64,000 nt of DNA from Corallococcus caeni. Its GTDB lineage: Bacteria > Myxococcota > Myxococcia > Myxococcales > Myxococcaceae. Made by a program: the position numbers and the translations under genes. The DNA is taken from positions 744,001 to 808,000 of the forward strand of contig NZ_BTTW01000001.1 of NCBI RefSeq assembly GCF_036245865.1. Reading direction: 5' to 3'. Below the pieces are notes generated by a model. The model saw nothing but the letters and a program-made list of their open reading frames with translations, did no database searches and was not told where the DNA came from. Below, piece after piece: positions 7,930 to 15,878 of the stretch. Position 1 is the stretch's first letter. Every line of letters starts with the position of its first letter.

Positions 7930-8418
7930 TTACTTGCGCTGGCGGGCCAGGAACAAGGCGCTGCCGATCTCCTCCTGCTGCAACTCCTCCCGGTCCTGGC
8001 GCTCCTTTTTCACCTGCTTGATGAACTTCTCCTTGTTCTTCTCGATGGCCTTGAGCTCCTTGGCGGCCTCGGCCATCAGCATGCGGCGCTGCTCCACCAG
8101 GCGGCCGGCCGTCCGGACGACCTCCTTCTGGTGTTCAATCTGGAGGGCGACCTGGGCTTCGTCGTCCTTCAGACGCTCCTCGAAGCGGCCCATCATGTTC
8201 ATGCCGTTGATGCCGGCGCCCTTGGCCATGATCTGCTGGAAGTACTCGGCGACCTTGGCCTTGCGCTCCTTGCGGCGGCGCTCCAGCTCCGCCTCCAGGC
8301 GCTTCTGCTCCGCCTCTTCCTTCGCCAGCGCCTTGACGGCGTCGGAGAAGGCCTGCTCGGCCTCCTCCTTCGCCTTCTCACGCATGTCCAGCAACGACTG
8401 CAACCGGTACGGGGGCAT
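7930..8418 (-). CDS. sctO: Type III secretion stalk protein SctO (FliJ/YscO family)
   Basis: The 162-residue protein is almost entirely charged heptad-like helix. It begins PPYRLQSLLDMREKAKEEAE, the usual FliJ/YscO opening, and runs through long Glu/Lys/Arg coiled coil. FliJ-type proteins form the central stalk of the export ATPase and recycle chaperones. It lies directly downstream of the ATPase gene sctN, the conserved position. A TAGGAT hexamer 9 nt before its ATG could give it a separate, nearly leaderless transcript. Confidence 0.9.
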   Translation of the reverse strand: MPPYRLQSLLDMREKAKEEAEQAFSDAVKALAKEEAEQKRLEAELERRRKERKAKVAEYFQQIMAKGAGINGMNMMGRFEERLKDDEAQVALQIEHQKEVVRTAGRLVEQRRMLMAEAAKELKAIEKNKEKFIKQVKKERQDREELQQEEIGSALFLARQRK

Positions 8419-8480
8419 GGTGGGGGCATCCTACCCAAAAACCGCCCCGTCCATGCAGGCCGGCCGGAAGGCGGCCCGCG

Positions 8481-9794
8481 TCAGTCCGCGAACAGGTTGA
8501 TGAGCTGCTCCACGGTCTCCTCATACGGAGAGTTGGAGTGGGTGTCCTGCTTGAGGAAGTCGATGATGGCGTCGTACTTCTCGATGGCGTAGTCCGTCCG
8601 GGGGTCCGCGCCGGCCTGGTAGGCGCCCAGCAGGATGAGGTCGCGCTGCTTCTCGTAGGTGGCGAGCGTCTCGCGCAGCTTGCCAGCGGCCTTCTTGTGC
8701 TCCTTGCTGACGATGCCGCTCATCACACGGCTGAGGCTCTGGAGCACGTCCATGGCGGGCCACTGGTTTCGCGCGCCCAGTTCACGGTTGAGGATGAAGT
8801 GGCCGTCCAGAATACCTCGGACCTCGTCCGCGATGGGGTCCTCCATGTCACCGCCGGCCACGAGGCAGGTGTAGATGGCGGTGCACTTGCCCTTCGCCGA
8901 GTTGCCCGTGCGCTCCAGGATGCGCGGCAGCATGGAGAAGACGCTGGGCGGGTAGCCCTGACGCGCCGGGGGCTCACCGATGGCGAGGCCGATGTCGCGC
9001 TGGGAGCGCGCCAGACGCGTCACCGTGTCGAGCATGAACAGCACGTTGCCGCCGCGCTCACGGAAGTACTCCGCGATGGCCGTGGCGACGTACGCGGCAC
9101 GCAGACGCACGAGGGCGGGCTGGTCGGACGTGGCGCACACCAGCACGGCGCGCTTCATGCCCTCCTCGCCCATGGCGTCCTCGATGAACTCGCGCACCTC
9201 GCGACCACGCTCGCCGATGAGCGCCACGACGCTCAGGTCCGCTTGCGTGTTGCGGGCAATCTGCCCCATCAGCGTGGACTTGCCGACGCCGGAGCCCGCG
9301 AAGAGGCCCACGCGCTGACCCTCGCCCACGGTGAGCAGCCCGTCGATGCAGCGGACTCCCAGGGGCAGCGGCCGCTCGATGCGCTGGCGGGTGAACGGGT
9401 CCGGGCAGTCGCGGTCCACGGGCCAGTCGACCAGGCCCTCCCCCTCCAGGGGCATGCCGTCCATGGGCTCGCCGATGCCGCTGAGCACGCGGCCCAGGAG
9501 CGCGTCGCCGCACTTGATGGTGAGCGGACGGCCCGTGGGGATGCACTCGCTGTCCGGACCGATGCCGTACAGCTCGCCCAGGGGCATGAGCATCACCTCG
9601 TCGCCCACGAAGCCCACGACCTCCGACTTCATCAGGCCGCGCTGGCGGCTCTTGACGAGCACCACCTCGCCGATGCGCACGTTGGGCACGCTCGCCTTGA
9701 TGACGAGGCCCGTCATTTCGGTCACGCGGCCGCGCACCCGGACGAGGGACGCTTCCTTGATGAGGTCGTAGTAGCGCGAAAGGTCGATGGCCAT
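8481..9794 (-). CDS. sctN: Type III secretion ATPase SctN (FliI/YscN family)
   Basis: The 437-residue protein is a complete FliI/YscN ATPase. The Walker A motif GSGVGKST is at residues 167-174, the catalytic LIGERGREV block (Glu about 194) follows, and Walker B LFMLD is at 251-255. The conserved GEPPARQGYPPSVF segment is also present. It unfolds export substrates and strips chaperones at the base of the secretion machine. Length and motifs match the family closely. It is flanked by sctL and sctO, its regulator and stalk. Confidence 0.97.
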   Translation of the reverse strand: MAIDLSRYYDLIKEASLVRVRGRVTEMTGLVIKASVPNVRIGEVVLVKSRQRGLMKSEVVGFVGDEVMLMPLGELYGIGPDSECIPTGRPLTIKCGDALLGRVLSGIGEPMDGMPLEGEGLVDWPVDRDCPDPFTRQRIERPLPLGVRCIDGLLTVGEGQRVGLFAGSGVGKSTLMGQIARNTQADLSVVALIGERGREVREFIEDAMGEEGMKRAVLVCATSDQPALVRLRAAYVATAIAEYFRERGGNVLFMLDTVTRLARSQRDIGLAIGEPPARQGYPPSVFSMLPRILERTGNSAKGKCTAIYTCLVAGGDMEDPIADEVRGILDGHFILNRELGARNQWPAMDVLQSLSRVMSGIVSKEHKKAAGKLRETLATYEKQRDLILLGAYQAGADPRTDYAIEKYDAIIDFLKQDTHSNSPYEETVEQLINLFAD

Positions 9795-9838
9795 GGCGGA
9801 GTCCTGGAGGCTCTAGGGCGCGGCGCGAGCAGGAAGGC

Positions 9839-10516
9839 TCAGGGAGGGCCGGGCTTGCGCGCGGTGTCCGGCTGCAGGAGGTTCTGGAGCATCTCCAGCT
9901 GCGTGGGCAGCTGCGCGTCCACGGTGCCGAACTCCGTCTGGACGATGCAGCCCACGGGAGCGACCTCCGGGTCCTCCTTGATGGCCAGGTCCACCGTGCG
10001 GCCGATGAGCTCCATCAGCACCGGGCGCTTGGCGCGAAGCACCGCGGCCGTCTTCGGGTGCACGCGCAAGACCATGGCGCGCGCGTTGCGCAGGTTGTCG
10101 ATGGCCGCGGCGCACATGTCCACCAGCAGCTCCGGCTCGCGCTCCAGGTCGCGGCCGAGGATCTTCTCCGTCATCTTCAGCGCCAGCGCGATGATGTCCT
10201 GCTCCTGGGACTGGAGCATCTCCCCGGCCTGCATCTTCGCGCGCAGCAGCAGCTCCGTCGCCTGGGCAATGCCTTCCTGCCGGCCCAGGTCCTTCGCCTT
10301 GGCGAAGAGCTCCTCCTTCTCGCGCTGGGCCTCGGCGAGGATGCGCTCACGCTCGCGCTGGGCCTCCTCGATGATGCCCTGGGCGCCCTGGCGCGCCTCG
10401 AAGACCTCGGCGTTCATCACGCCCGCGCGCGGCGGACGCAGCGCCGGCCGCTCGGACGTGGCGACGACCACCGACTCCGCCAACCCGTCCCCCTTGATTA
10501 CCTTCCCGATCGCCAT
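9839..10516 (-). CDS. sctL: Type III secretion stator protein SctL (FliH/YscL family)
   Basis: The 225-residue protein has a central coiled coil rich in Glu, Gln and Arg (about residues 45-110) and a C-terminal domain with LRVHPKTAAVLRA and the KEDPEVAPVGCIVQTEFGTV block typical of FliH/YscL. SctL links the ATPase to the cytoplasmic sorting platform and restrains its activity. The start at 10516 has AAGGAG ten nt upstream. It lies between the SctK-like gene and sctN, the usual order. Confidence 0.92.
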   Translation of the reverse strand: MAIGKVIKGDGLAESVVVATSERPALRPPRAGVMNAEVFEARQGAQGIIEEAQRERERILAEAQREKEELFAKAKDLGRQEGIAQATELLLRAKMQAGEMLQSQEQDIIALALKMTEKILGRDLEREPELLVDMCAAAIDNLRNARAMVLRVHPKTAAVLRAKRPVLMELIGRTVDLAIKEDPEVAPVGCIVQTEFGTVDAQLPTQLEMLQNLLQPDTARKPGPP

Positions 10517-10540
10517 GGGCCGCTCCTTGCAGACCGGATG

Positions 10541-12595
10541 CTAGCGCGTTCCGCCGCGCGGTCCACGCCCTCCCGGACCGCCCGCGTCATCCGGGGCCGG
10601 CCGGTCGGTGGGAGGGGGGCGCCTGCGGCCCACCTGGGTTCCCTCCGAGGACCGGGAGGAGGAGGACGCCTGGCTGGAGAGCACGCGCGGGGGACGCTCC
10701 GGAGCATCCCCCGGTTCGGGACGCGCCGCGGGACGGGCACCGGTGCGCGAGCGCAGCACCCGGGCCCCGTCGGTGGACTCCCCGGAAGACTCCGGGCGCC
10801 GGGGCGCGCGCTCCTCCGCGTCGGCGGGAGGCCGCGCGGGGCGCTCGGCCCGGACGGAGCGGCCCTCGGGCGCGTCCGGCTCCGGCGGGCGTGACGCACC
10901 GCGTGCGCCCAACCTCGAGGGCGGCGGGCCAATGCGGGCGCCCTGCGGATCCGGGCGGGCCGGACGCGAGGGCCGGGATGCGTCCGGCTCACGGCGGCTG
11001 GGAACAGCCCCGGTCGACGCGCGGGGCGCGGGGCCCACCGACGAGCCTCGATCCACCGGCATCCGGCGGATCTGCGAGCCCCCGGCCTCTCCTTCCGGCG
11101 CCCCCGTGGACGCGCGGGGCGCGGGGCCGCGCTCCAGCGGCATCCGGCGGATCTGCGAGCCCCCGGACTCCCCCTCTGGCGCCCCCGTGGACGCACGGGG
11201 CGCGGGGCCACGCTCGCGCTCCACCGGCATCCGGCGCATCCGCGAGCCGTTCGCGTCTCCTTCCGGCGAGGCCATGGACGCACGGGGCGCGGGGCCCACC
11301 GACGAGCCCCGCTCCTCTCCCGGGGGCGGACGCGGACGTCCACCGGGGGCAGCGCCCGGCCCCGCGTCACGGCTGGACGCCGCACCCGCGCGACGGGCGG
11401 CGCGCTCGGCCATGAAGTCGCGCCTGGCGCCGGCATCTCCCGCGGCCTCGTCGTCGGCGGGACCCGCGTCCCGCATGGGCCTGGGAGGCCGGAGCGCGGG
11501 CGCACGCGACGGATCCGCGGCGGTGGGACGCTGGGCCTCGCGCGGTGCCGGGGGTGCCGCGGCGGCGGGACGGGCTCCCGGGGCCGGGGCGGCCTTGCGC
11601 GCTCCCGGCGGTGGAGGCAGCACGGCGGAGGGGCGCGGCGGCGGCGCCGTCAGGCGGACGGGCCGCTCGATGAGGCCGCGCACGGCCAGCCGCTCCAGGT
11701 CCATGACGATGTCGGTGCGGCCGCCATCGCCCCGGGCCGTCGGCCGCGAGCGCTCCTCGCGCACCCACTTCGCCAGCAGGTGGCCGAACTCGCCACGGTG
11801 CTTCTCCAGCATGCGCGCGGCGAACTCCGGGGACTGCGCCACGCACGCGCGCGCCAGCCGCTGCACGCCCGCGCTGCGGATGGCCCCGGCCAGGCGGCTG
11901 AAGCCTTCGTGCAGGTTGATCTGCGCGCGCGCGTCCTCCTCCGGGAGCTTGCGCGGCGCATTGGCCGCCACGGACTTGCTGGCGAGCTGCAACAGGTCCG
12001 GAGGCAGCGACTCCATCAGGCCGTTCAGCTCGCCTTCGGGGAGCCCCGCCAGCGCCGGGCCGAGCACGCGCGCCCCCAGGCGATCACTCACCGTGAGCAG
12101 TTCGCGCGTCTGGAGGTTGAGCACGTCCGCGAACTTGAAGCCCGCGGATTGGCCGGCGACCTCGCGCGCCAGCGCCTCCTCCAGCTTCCAGCGGATGATG
12201 TCCAGGACCTGGGGCCGCACCTCGCGGGTGAGCTTCACGCGCGAGGGCGGCAGGTGGCCGCGCACGGCCTCCGCCATGTTGCCGGGCAGCGCGCGCAGGG
12301 TGACCTCCACCAGGGCCCCGCGCTCGCGCTGGAGCAGCGCCGCCAGCCGCTCCGGATCCGCGGTCCACAGCTGGCCGCGCCGGTCCTTCATCAGGCGCTT
12401 GAGCTCCTGCACCACCGCGGGCAGGCGCTTCTCGCGCGGAATCTGGAGGATCTCCTGCGCGCGGTGGCGCAAGAGCGCGCCCTCCTCGTCCGGCAGGTGC
12501 TCCAGCGCCGCCATGCTCTCCTGGCCCCCGAAGGTGACCGCGGTGAGCAGCATCATGGTCTGGCGCTTGCTGAGCGAGGTGAAGAAGGAATCCAA
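10541..12595 (-). CDS. SctK/FliG-like protein with a long repeat-containing disordered tail
   Basis: The start is a TTG at 12595 with GAGGTG close upstream; the next in-frame ATG is at codon 14. The N-terminal 300 residues are helical and begin like a FliG N-domain (LTAVTFGGQESMAALEHLPD). The remaining 380 residues are Pro/Arg/Ala-rich and lack hydrophobic segments. They contain about four copies of a 27-30 residue unit with the core GPAPRAST and IRRMP. The gene lies between sctJ and sctL, where sctK (flagellar counterpart fliG) is found, so the N-domain is probably the sorting-platform component that contacts the membrane ring. The 684-residue length is far above the usual SctK or FliG size. 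Confidence 0.65.
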   Translation of the reverse strand: MDSFFTSLSKRQTMMLLTAVTFGGQESMAALEHLPDEEGALLRHRAQEILQIPREKRLPAVVQELKRLMKDRRGQLWTADPERLAALLQRERGALVEVTLRALPGNMAEAVRGHLPPSRVKLTREVRPQVLDIIRWKLEEALAREVAGQSAGFKFADVLNLQTRELLTVSDRLGARVLGPALAGLPEGELNGLMESLPPDLLQLASKSVAANAPRKLPEEDARAQINLHEGFSRLAGAIRSAGVQRLARACVAQSPEFAARMLEKHRGEFGHLLAKWVREERSRPTARGDGGRTDIVMDLERLAVRGLIERPVRLTAPPPRPSAVLPPPPGARKAAPAPGARPAAAAPPAPREAQRPTAADPSRAPALRPPRPMRDAGPADDEAAGDAGARRDFMAERAARRAGAASSRDAGPGAAPGGRPRPPPGEERGSSVGPAPRASMASPEGDANGSRMRRMPVERERGPAPRASTGAPEGESGGSQIRRMPLERGPAPRASTGAPEGEAGGSQIRRMPVDRGSSVGPAPRASTGAVPSRREPDASRPSRPARPDPQGARIGPPPSRLGARGASRPPEPDAPEGRSVRAERPARPPADAEERAPRRPESSGESTDGARVLRSRTGARPAARPEPGDAPERPPRVLSSQASSSSRSSEGTQVGRRRPPPTDRPAPDDAGGPGGRGPRGGTR
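11014..11325. repeat. Tandem repeats of 81-87 bp inside the SctK-like gene
   Basis: The 20-bp core GACGCGCGGGGCGCGGGGCC and close variants recur near 11016, 11108, 11190 and 11276. A second core, CATCCGGCGGATCTGCGAGC, starts at 11060 and 11141, with a diverged copy at 11228. Spacing of 81 and 87 bp keeps the reading frame, so the array encodes repeated 27-29 residue units in the tail of the SctK-like protein. Copy number probably varies between strains. Confidence 0.8.
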
Positions 12596-12605
12596 CGGTC
12601 ACCTC

Positions 12606-12693
12606 GCGGGCCCCCAGGTGGCCCGCTGAAGATAGAAGACGTGTCCCCGGCCTGGAGGACACGTCCCGCGGTCCGCCCCAGGAGGGCCGCGGG
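12606..12693 (-). promoter_or_regulatory. Three consecutive hairpins between sctJ and the sctK-like gene
   Basis: The 113-bp spacer can fold into three perfect or near-perfect stems: 12606-12612 with 12620-12626 (7 bp), 12638-12646 with 12657-12665 (9 bp, GACGTGTCC / GGACACGTC), and 12665-12674 with 12684-12693 (10 bp including one G-U). No long T run follows, so classical terminators are not certain. Partial termination, RNA processing or translation control of the TTG-start gene are all possible. Confidence 0.6.
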
Positions 12694-12708
12694 AAGCGAC
12701 GTTCGGGA

Positions 12709-13530
12709 CTACTCGGTGCGGCCGCCGCGCGCACGGGCGGGGCGCGCCGCCGCGGCGGGGGCACCGCCACCGGAGCCGCCGCGCATGAAGGTCCACGCGG
12801 TGACGCCCATCATCGCCAGGATGAGCGCGAACGCGCCGCCGAGGATCATCTTGAACGTGCTCGCGCTGGCGGCCGTCATGCGAACGCCCAGCACGTCCTG
12901 GAGGCGGTTGGTCTCCGTGGTCTCCGCCGTGGGGGCCATGGCCTCCGTCATCAGCACGGTGACGGCCTCCGGCTTGAGCTCCGACACGGAGCTGGCGACG
13001 AACTGCTTCACCGCGTCCACCGTGACGGGGGGCTTGCCGCCCTCCACGGTGCGGTACTTGATGAACACGGAGGCCGACGGCATCGGCTTGTTCTCCGGCT
13101 GCGACAGGTCGTTGTTCTCCGGCACCATCACGATGGCGCGCGCCTCCAGCACGCCGTCGATCTGGTTGAGCGCGTTGGAGACCTCACCCGCCATGGCCTT
13201 GAGGAGCATGGCGCGCTCCTCCGTGGCGGTGGGCACCATGCTGCCCTTGGCGAAGTGGGACAGGCCCTTCTCCACCGGGCGCGGCAGCGAGTTGCGCTTC
13301 AACAGCTCCGCGGCCTGGGCGGCGTCGCCCTTGGGGACGACGATGGTGAAGCGCACTTCGTTGCCGCCCTCCGCCTTCTCCTTCTTGGCGTTGATGCCGT
13401 TCTTGCTGAGCAGGACGTAGATTTCATTCGCGTCCGCCTCCGTCAGCTCGTGCTGCAGCTCGATGGAGCAGCCGGTGAGGAACAGCAGGGCGAGGAGCGG
13501 GGCGGCGTAGACGGACGTTCGGCGAGTCAT
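12709..13530 (-). CDS. sctJ: Type III secretion inner-membrane ring lipoprotein SctJ (YscJ/FliF family)
   Basis: I place the start at the ATG at 13530, which gives 273 residues with a lipoprotein signal and lipobox LTGC (Cys21). The open frame extends 90 nt further upstream but without signal features. The periplasmic part has the YscJ pattern: LQHELTEADANEIYVLLSKN, EGGNEVRFTIVVP, LNQIDGVLEARAIVMVPEN, and ASVFIKYR. One C-terminal membrane segment (about 235-257) ends in an Arg/Ala-rich tail. SctJ forms the inner-membrane ring with SctD. It follows sctI after a 110-nt spacer that contains a strong hairpin. Confidence 0.95.
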   Translation of the reverse strand: MTRRTSVYAAPLLALLFLTGCSIELQHELTEADANEIYVLLSKNGINAKKEKAEGGNEVRFTIVVPKGDAAQAAELLKRNSLPRPVEKGLSHFAKGSMVPTATEERAMLLKAMAGEVSNALNQIDGVLEARAIVMVPENNDLSQPENKPMPSASVFIKYRTVEGGKPPVTVDAVKQFVASSVSELKPEAVTVLMTEAMAPTAETTETNRLQDVLGVRMTAASASTFKMILGGAFALILAMMGVTAWTFMRGGSGGGAPAAAARPARARGGRTE

Positions 13531-13567
13531 GGGCGCGCGTAGCTTAACAGGGCCCTTGCAAAACGCG

Positions 13568-13608
13568 GAAGGGCGCCCCCTCCCGAACCCCGGGAGGGAC
13601 CGCCCTTC
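13568..13608 (-). terminator. Long hairpin between sctI and sctJ, terminator-like
   Basis: GAAGGGCG at 13568-13575 pairs with CGCCCTTC at 13601-13608, and inside it CCCTCCCG at 13578-13585 pairs with CGGGAGGG at 13591-13598, with one 2x2 internal loop. On the minus strand it is followed after a few bases by a short TTTT run. It would end or attenuate transcripts coming from sctI and so raise rod-protein message relative to sctJ. Confidence 0.6.
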
Positions 13609-13640
13609 GCATGCCGCCATGGCCCGGCGGGGTGGGGACT

Positions 13641-14201
13641 TCAGACCTGCGTCTTGACGACGTCCTTCAGGCCGCTGGTGGCCTTCTCGACGACCTTCGA
13701 GGTGAGGTCCAGCTCCTGCGAGTACTTGTACATGGACGCCTGGAGACCGAGCAGCTCCGCGTTGGACATGTTCTTGCCGGAGGAGGCCTCCTTGATGAGC
13801 TTGTCCATGCTGACCTGGCCCTTCTCAAGGCCGGAGACGAGGTCGGAGACCATGCCGCCCGACTTGGTCGTCTTCGAGGCTTCGGCCTTCGCGTCCACGG
13901 GCTCCGCGCCCTTGGCCGTGGCGGGCTGCTGGGCAGCGCCGCTCACCTTGTTCAGGTTGGCCTTCTCCGCCTTGTTGACGGTCTCCACCTGGCGGACGGA
14001 GTCCACCTTCTGGGTGGCCTGCGCGGCCTGGGCCTTGTTCACGTTCTGGGCGGCGTCCGCCTGGCCCGCGCCCTGCGCCTTGTCAGCGAGAACTCCGTCG
14101 AACTTCGACGCGCCCGTCTTCTGCGTCTGCTGCGCGCCCTGGTCCTGCAGCTTTTGCTGCGCTACCTGTCCCGCGGAGATGCCGCTCATCGGAGCCGCCA
14201 T
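13641..14201 (-). CDS. sctI: Type III secretion inner-rod protein SctI (YscI/HrpB-like)
   Basis: The start is the ATG at 14201, six to seven nt after AAGGAGG, giving 186 residues. The C-terminal helix reads LGLQASMYKYSQELDLTSKV then VEKATSGLKDVVKTQV, the characteristic end of YscI-type rod proteins. The N-terminal part is Gln/Ala/Lys-rich and longer than in small SctI proteins, with FDGVLADKA near residue 35. SctI connects the export gate to the needle. The gene begins inside the 3' end of the sigma-factor gene. Assignment is strong for the C-terminus and supported by position directly before sctJ. Confidence 0.85.
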   Translation of the reverse strand: MAAPMSGISAGQVAQQKLQDQGAQQTQKTGASKFDGVLADKAQGAGQADAAQNVNKAQAAQATQKVDSVRQVETVNKAEKANLNKVSGAAQQPATAKGAEPVDAKAEASKTTKSGGMVSDLVSGLEKGQVSMDKLIKEASSGKNMSNAELLGLQASMYKYSQELDLTSKVVEKATSGLKDVVKTQV

Positions 14202-14919
14202 GTGACACCCTCCTTGCATCCGTCGAGGGGGGAGGGAGTTCCTCCTCCTCGTTCAAGAGTTCCTTGAGCCGGTCAATGGCGCGCGCGTGAAGCCGCGACG
14301 CCCAGCTCTTCGACTGCCCGATTTCAGCCCCTGCCTCTTCCAGCGTGCGGCCCTGGAAGTAATAGCCCTGCAGGAGCTTGCGCTCTTTCTCCGGAAGCTT
14401 CTCGATGGCCGAGCGCACCCGGTTCTTCAACTGCTCCATCTCCAGGCGCTGATCCGCCGGGAGCGATTCATCCACGTAGCCCGCCGCCTCCGCCCCTTCC
14501 GCCCCCGCCGCGAAAACCGCCGCGAGGCCCGCCACGGCATCCGAGATGTCTCCAATATCATCGTCGAATGACGCCCCGCGGTTGCTTGCGCCCTGCTCGC
14601 GGTCCGCCAGATTTCCCAGATACGCCGTCGCGCGCTCGCCTTGATAGGCCGTGCGGGCGTCGGCGCCGCGCAGGACGCCCATCTTCCTCAGACCGTCGAA
14701 GATGGCGCCCTTGATGCGGTAGTGGGCGAAGGTGAGGAAGTTGGCACCCACCTTGGGATCGAAGCGCTCCGCGGCTTCCAGGAGGCCGATCTGCCCATAG
14801 GCCAGCAGTTCATCCAGCTCCAGCTGGGCATTGAACTGCTTGCGCACGGTGGCCGCGAGCGACCGCACGTACGGGCCGTACTTCTCCAGGATGACCTTCC
14901 TGTCTTCACCCAGAGGCAA
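14083..14919 (-). CDS. RNA polymerase sigma factor, FliA/sigma-28-like
   Basis: An in-frame stop at 14929-14931 leaves the TTG at 14919 as the best start (278 residues). Region 2 reads LDELLAYGQIGLLEAAERFD then FLTFAHYRIKGAIFDGLRKM, close to FliA. Region 4 reads LPEKERKLLQGYYFQGRTLE, then SKSWASRLHARAIDRL. The last 39 codons overlap the sctI reading frame by 119 nt and are low-complexity Ala/Gly/Arg sequence. A flagellar-class sigma factor inside the secretion cluster suggests staged expression of late genes, as FliA does for flagella. An anti-sigma partner was not recognised. Confidence 0.88.
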   Translation of the reverse strand: MPLGEDRKVILEKYGPYVRSLAATVRKQFNAQLELDELLAYGQIGLLEAAERFDPKVGANFLTFAHYRIKGAIFDGLRKMGVLRGADARTAYQGERATAYLGNLADREQGASNRGASFDDDIGDISDAVAGLAAVFAAGAEGAEAAGYVDESLPADQRLEMEQLKNRVRSAIEKLPEKERKLLQGYYFQGRTLEEAGAEIGQSKSWASRLHARAIDRLKELLNEEEELPPPSTDARRVSHGGSDERHLRGTGSAAKAAGPGRAADAEDGRVEVRRSSR

Positions 14920-14928
14920 GCGGCGCGC

Positions 14929-15324
14929 TCACTCGGCCTTGGACCACAGCCGCTCGAGAACCTGGTTCAGCCGGGGATCATCCTGCAGCGCCCCGGCGAT
15001 GCGGCCCGTGAGGGCAGCGGACTTCATGTTCAACTTCTCCTGGAGCACCTCTGAGACGAGCGCCTTCGTCGCCTCCTCCTTGCTCTTGAAGCCCCCGTTC
15101 TTCAGCCGCTTGGCGATGGCGAGTGCCTGCGCCGCGATCGGATCCGTGGCCTGGGGGCCCTGGACGTTGCTGGAGCCTACCAGACCCGAGGGCCCAACGA
15201 GAGACTCCGTGCGGTCCACCTTGCCGCCAAAGGACGCGCCAGAGGCACCCGACGGACCGGACGCCCCCTTCACGCCGCCCGCGCGGCCCTTCCCACCCCC
15301 ACGTCCGACTCCACCGACAGCCAT
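14929..15324 (-). CDS. Hypothetical protein upstream of the sigma-28-like gene
   Basis: The 131-residue protein has a Gly/Ser-rich first 50 residues and a helical C-terminal 75 residues (DPIAAQALAIAKRLKNGGFK, then EVLQEKLNMKSAALTGRIAG). AAGGAGGT lies six nt before its ATG, a very strong ribosome site. There is no signal peptide. A disordered N-terminus before a helical C-terminus is also the layout of FlgM-type anti-sigma factors and of small export substrates, but I see no FlgM motif. Its stop lies 9 nt before the TTG of the sigma gene, so the two are probably co-translated. Confidence 0.65.
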   Translation of the reverse strand: MAVGGVGRGGGKGRAGGVKGASGPSGASGASFGGKVDRTESLVGPSGLVGSSNVQGPQATDPIAAQALAIAKRLKNGGFKSKEEATKALVSEVLQEKLNMKSAALTGRIAGALQDDPRLNQVLERLWSKAE

Positions 15325-15348
15325 CGACGTACCTCCTTTTCCTGCCTG

Positions 15349-15783
15349 CTACTTCTTCGGCGGAGGCAGGGCCCCCGCTTCCTTCGCCTGGATGAGCGCC
15401 TGGGCCAGCTTCGCGCCGTCGCTTTCCGGCTCCAGGTCGATGGCGGCCTTCAGTTCCTTGAGGGCCTCCGGCACCTTGCCCATGAACAGCAGGGCCTCCC
15501 CGGCGTGTGCCCGGGGCAGCGACGACAGGGGCGCCAGGCGCTGGGCCACCCGGTAGGCCGCCAGGGCCTTGTCGTGCTTGCCCTGCGCGAACTCCACGGC
15601 GCCCAGGCCGATCTGCGGCACTTCGCTCTTGGGCATCAGCGCGGCGGCACCGACGAAGACCTCCTTGGCCTTGTCGAAGTGACCCATGTCCAGCCACAGG
15701 TAGCCGGACTCCAGCAGGACCATGGCCGGCTGGCGCGCCAGGGGCACGAGGCTGTTGGCAATCTCCGAGGGGGTCTCCGCCAT
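15349..15783 (-). CDS. TPR chaperone, type III secretion associated
   Basis: I take the ATG at 15783 (144 residues); upstream codons to 15852 show no start support. The protein is made of TPR-like repeats, with blocks ESGYLWLDMGHFDKAKEVFV, AVEFAQGKHDKALAAY and GEALLFMGKVPEALKELKAA. It ends in PPPKK. Short TPR proteins of this kind act as chaperones for needle or translocator subunits (SctG, SycD classes). It lies directly after the Gly-rich secreted-protein candidate, which could be its client. Confidence 0.75.
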   Translation of the reverse strand: MAETPSEIANSLVPLARQPAMVLLESGYLWLDMGHFDKAKEVFVGAAALMPKSEVPQIGLGAVEFAQGKHDKALAAYRVAQRLAPLSSLPRAHAGEALLFMGKVPEALKELKAAIDLEPESDGAKLAQALIQAKEAGALPPPKK

Positions 15784-15878
15784 GGACGTCGCGCTGCCTT
15801 TCTGGTCGCCGGAAGCACGGAAGGCGGCCGTCGAGGGCCGCCTTCCTTGCACCGGTCAGATTCCGCTGTCGGTGAAGA

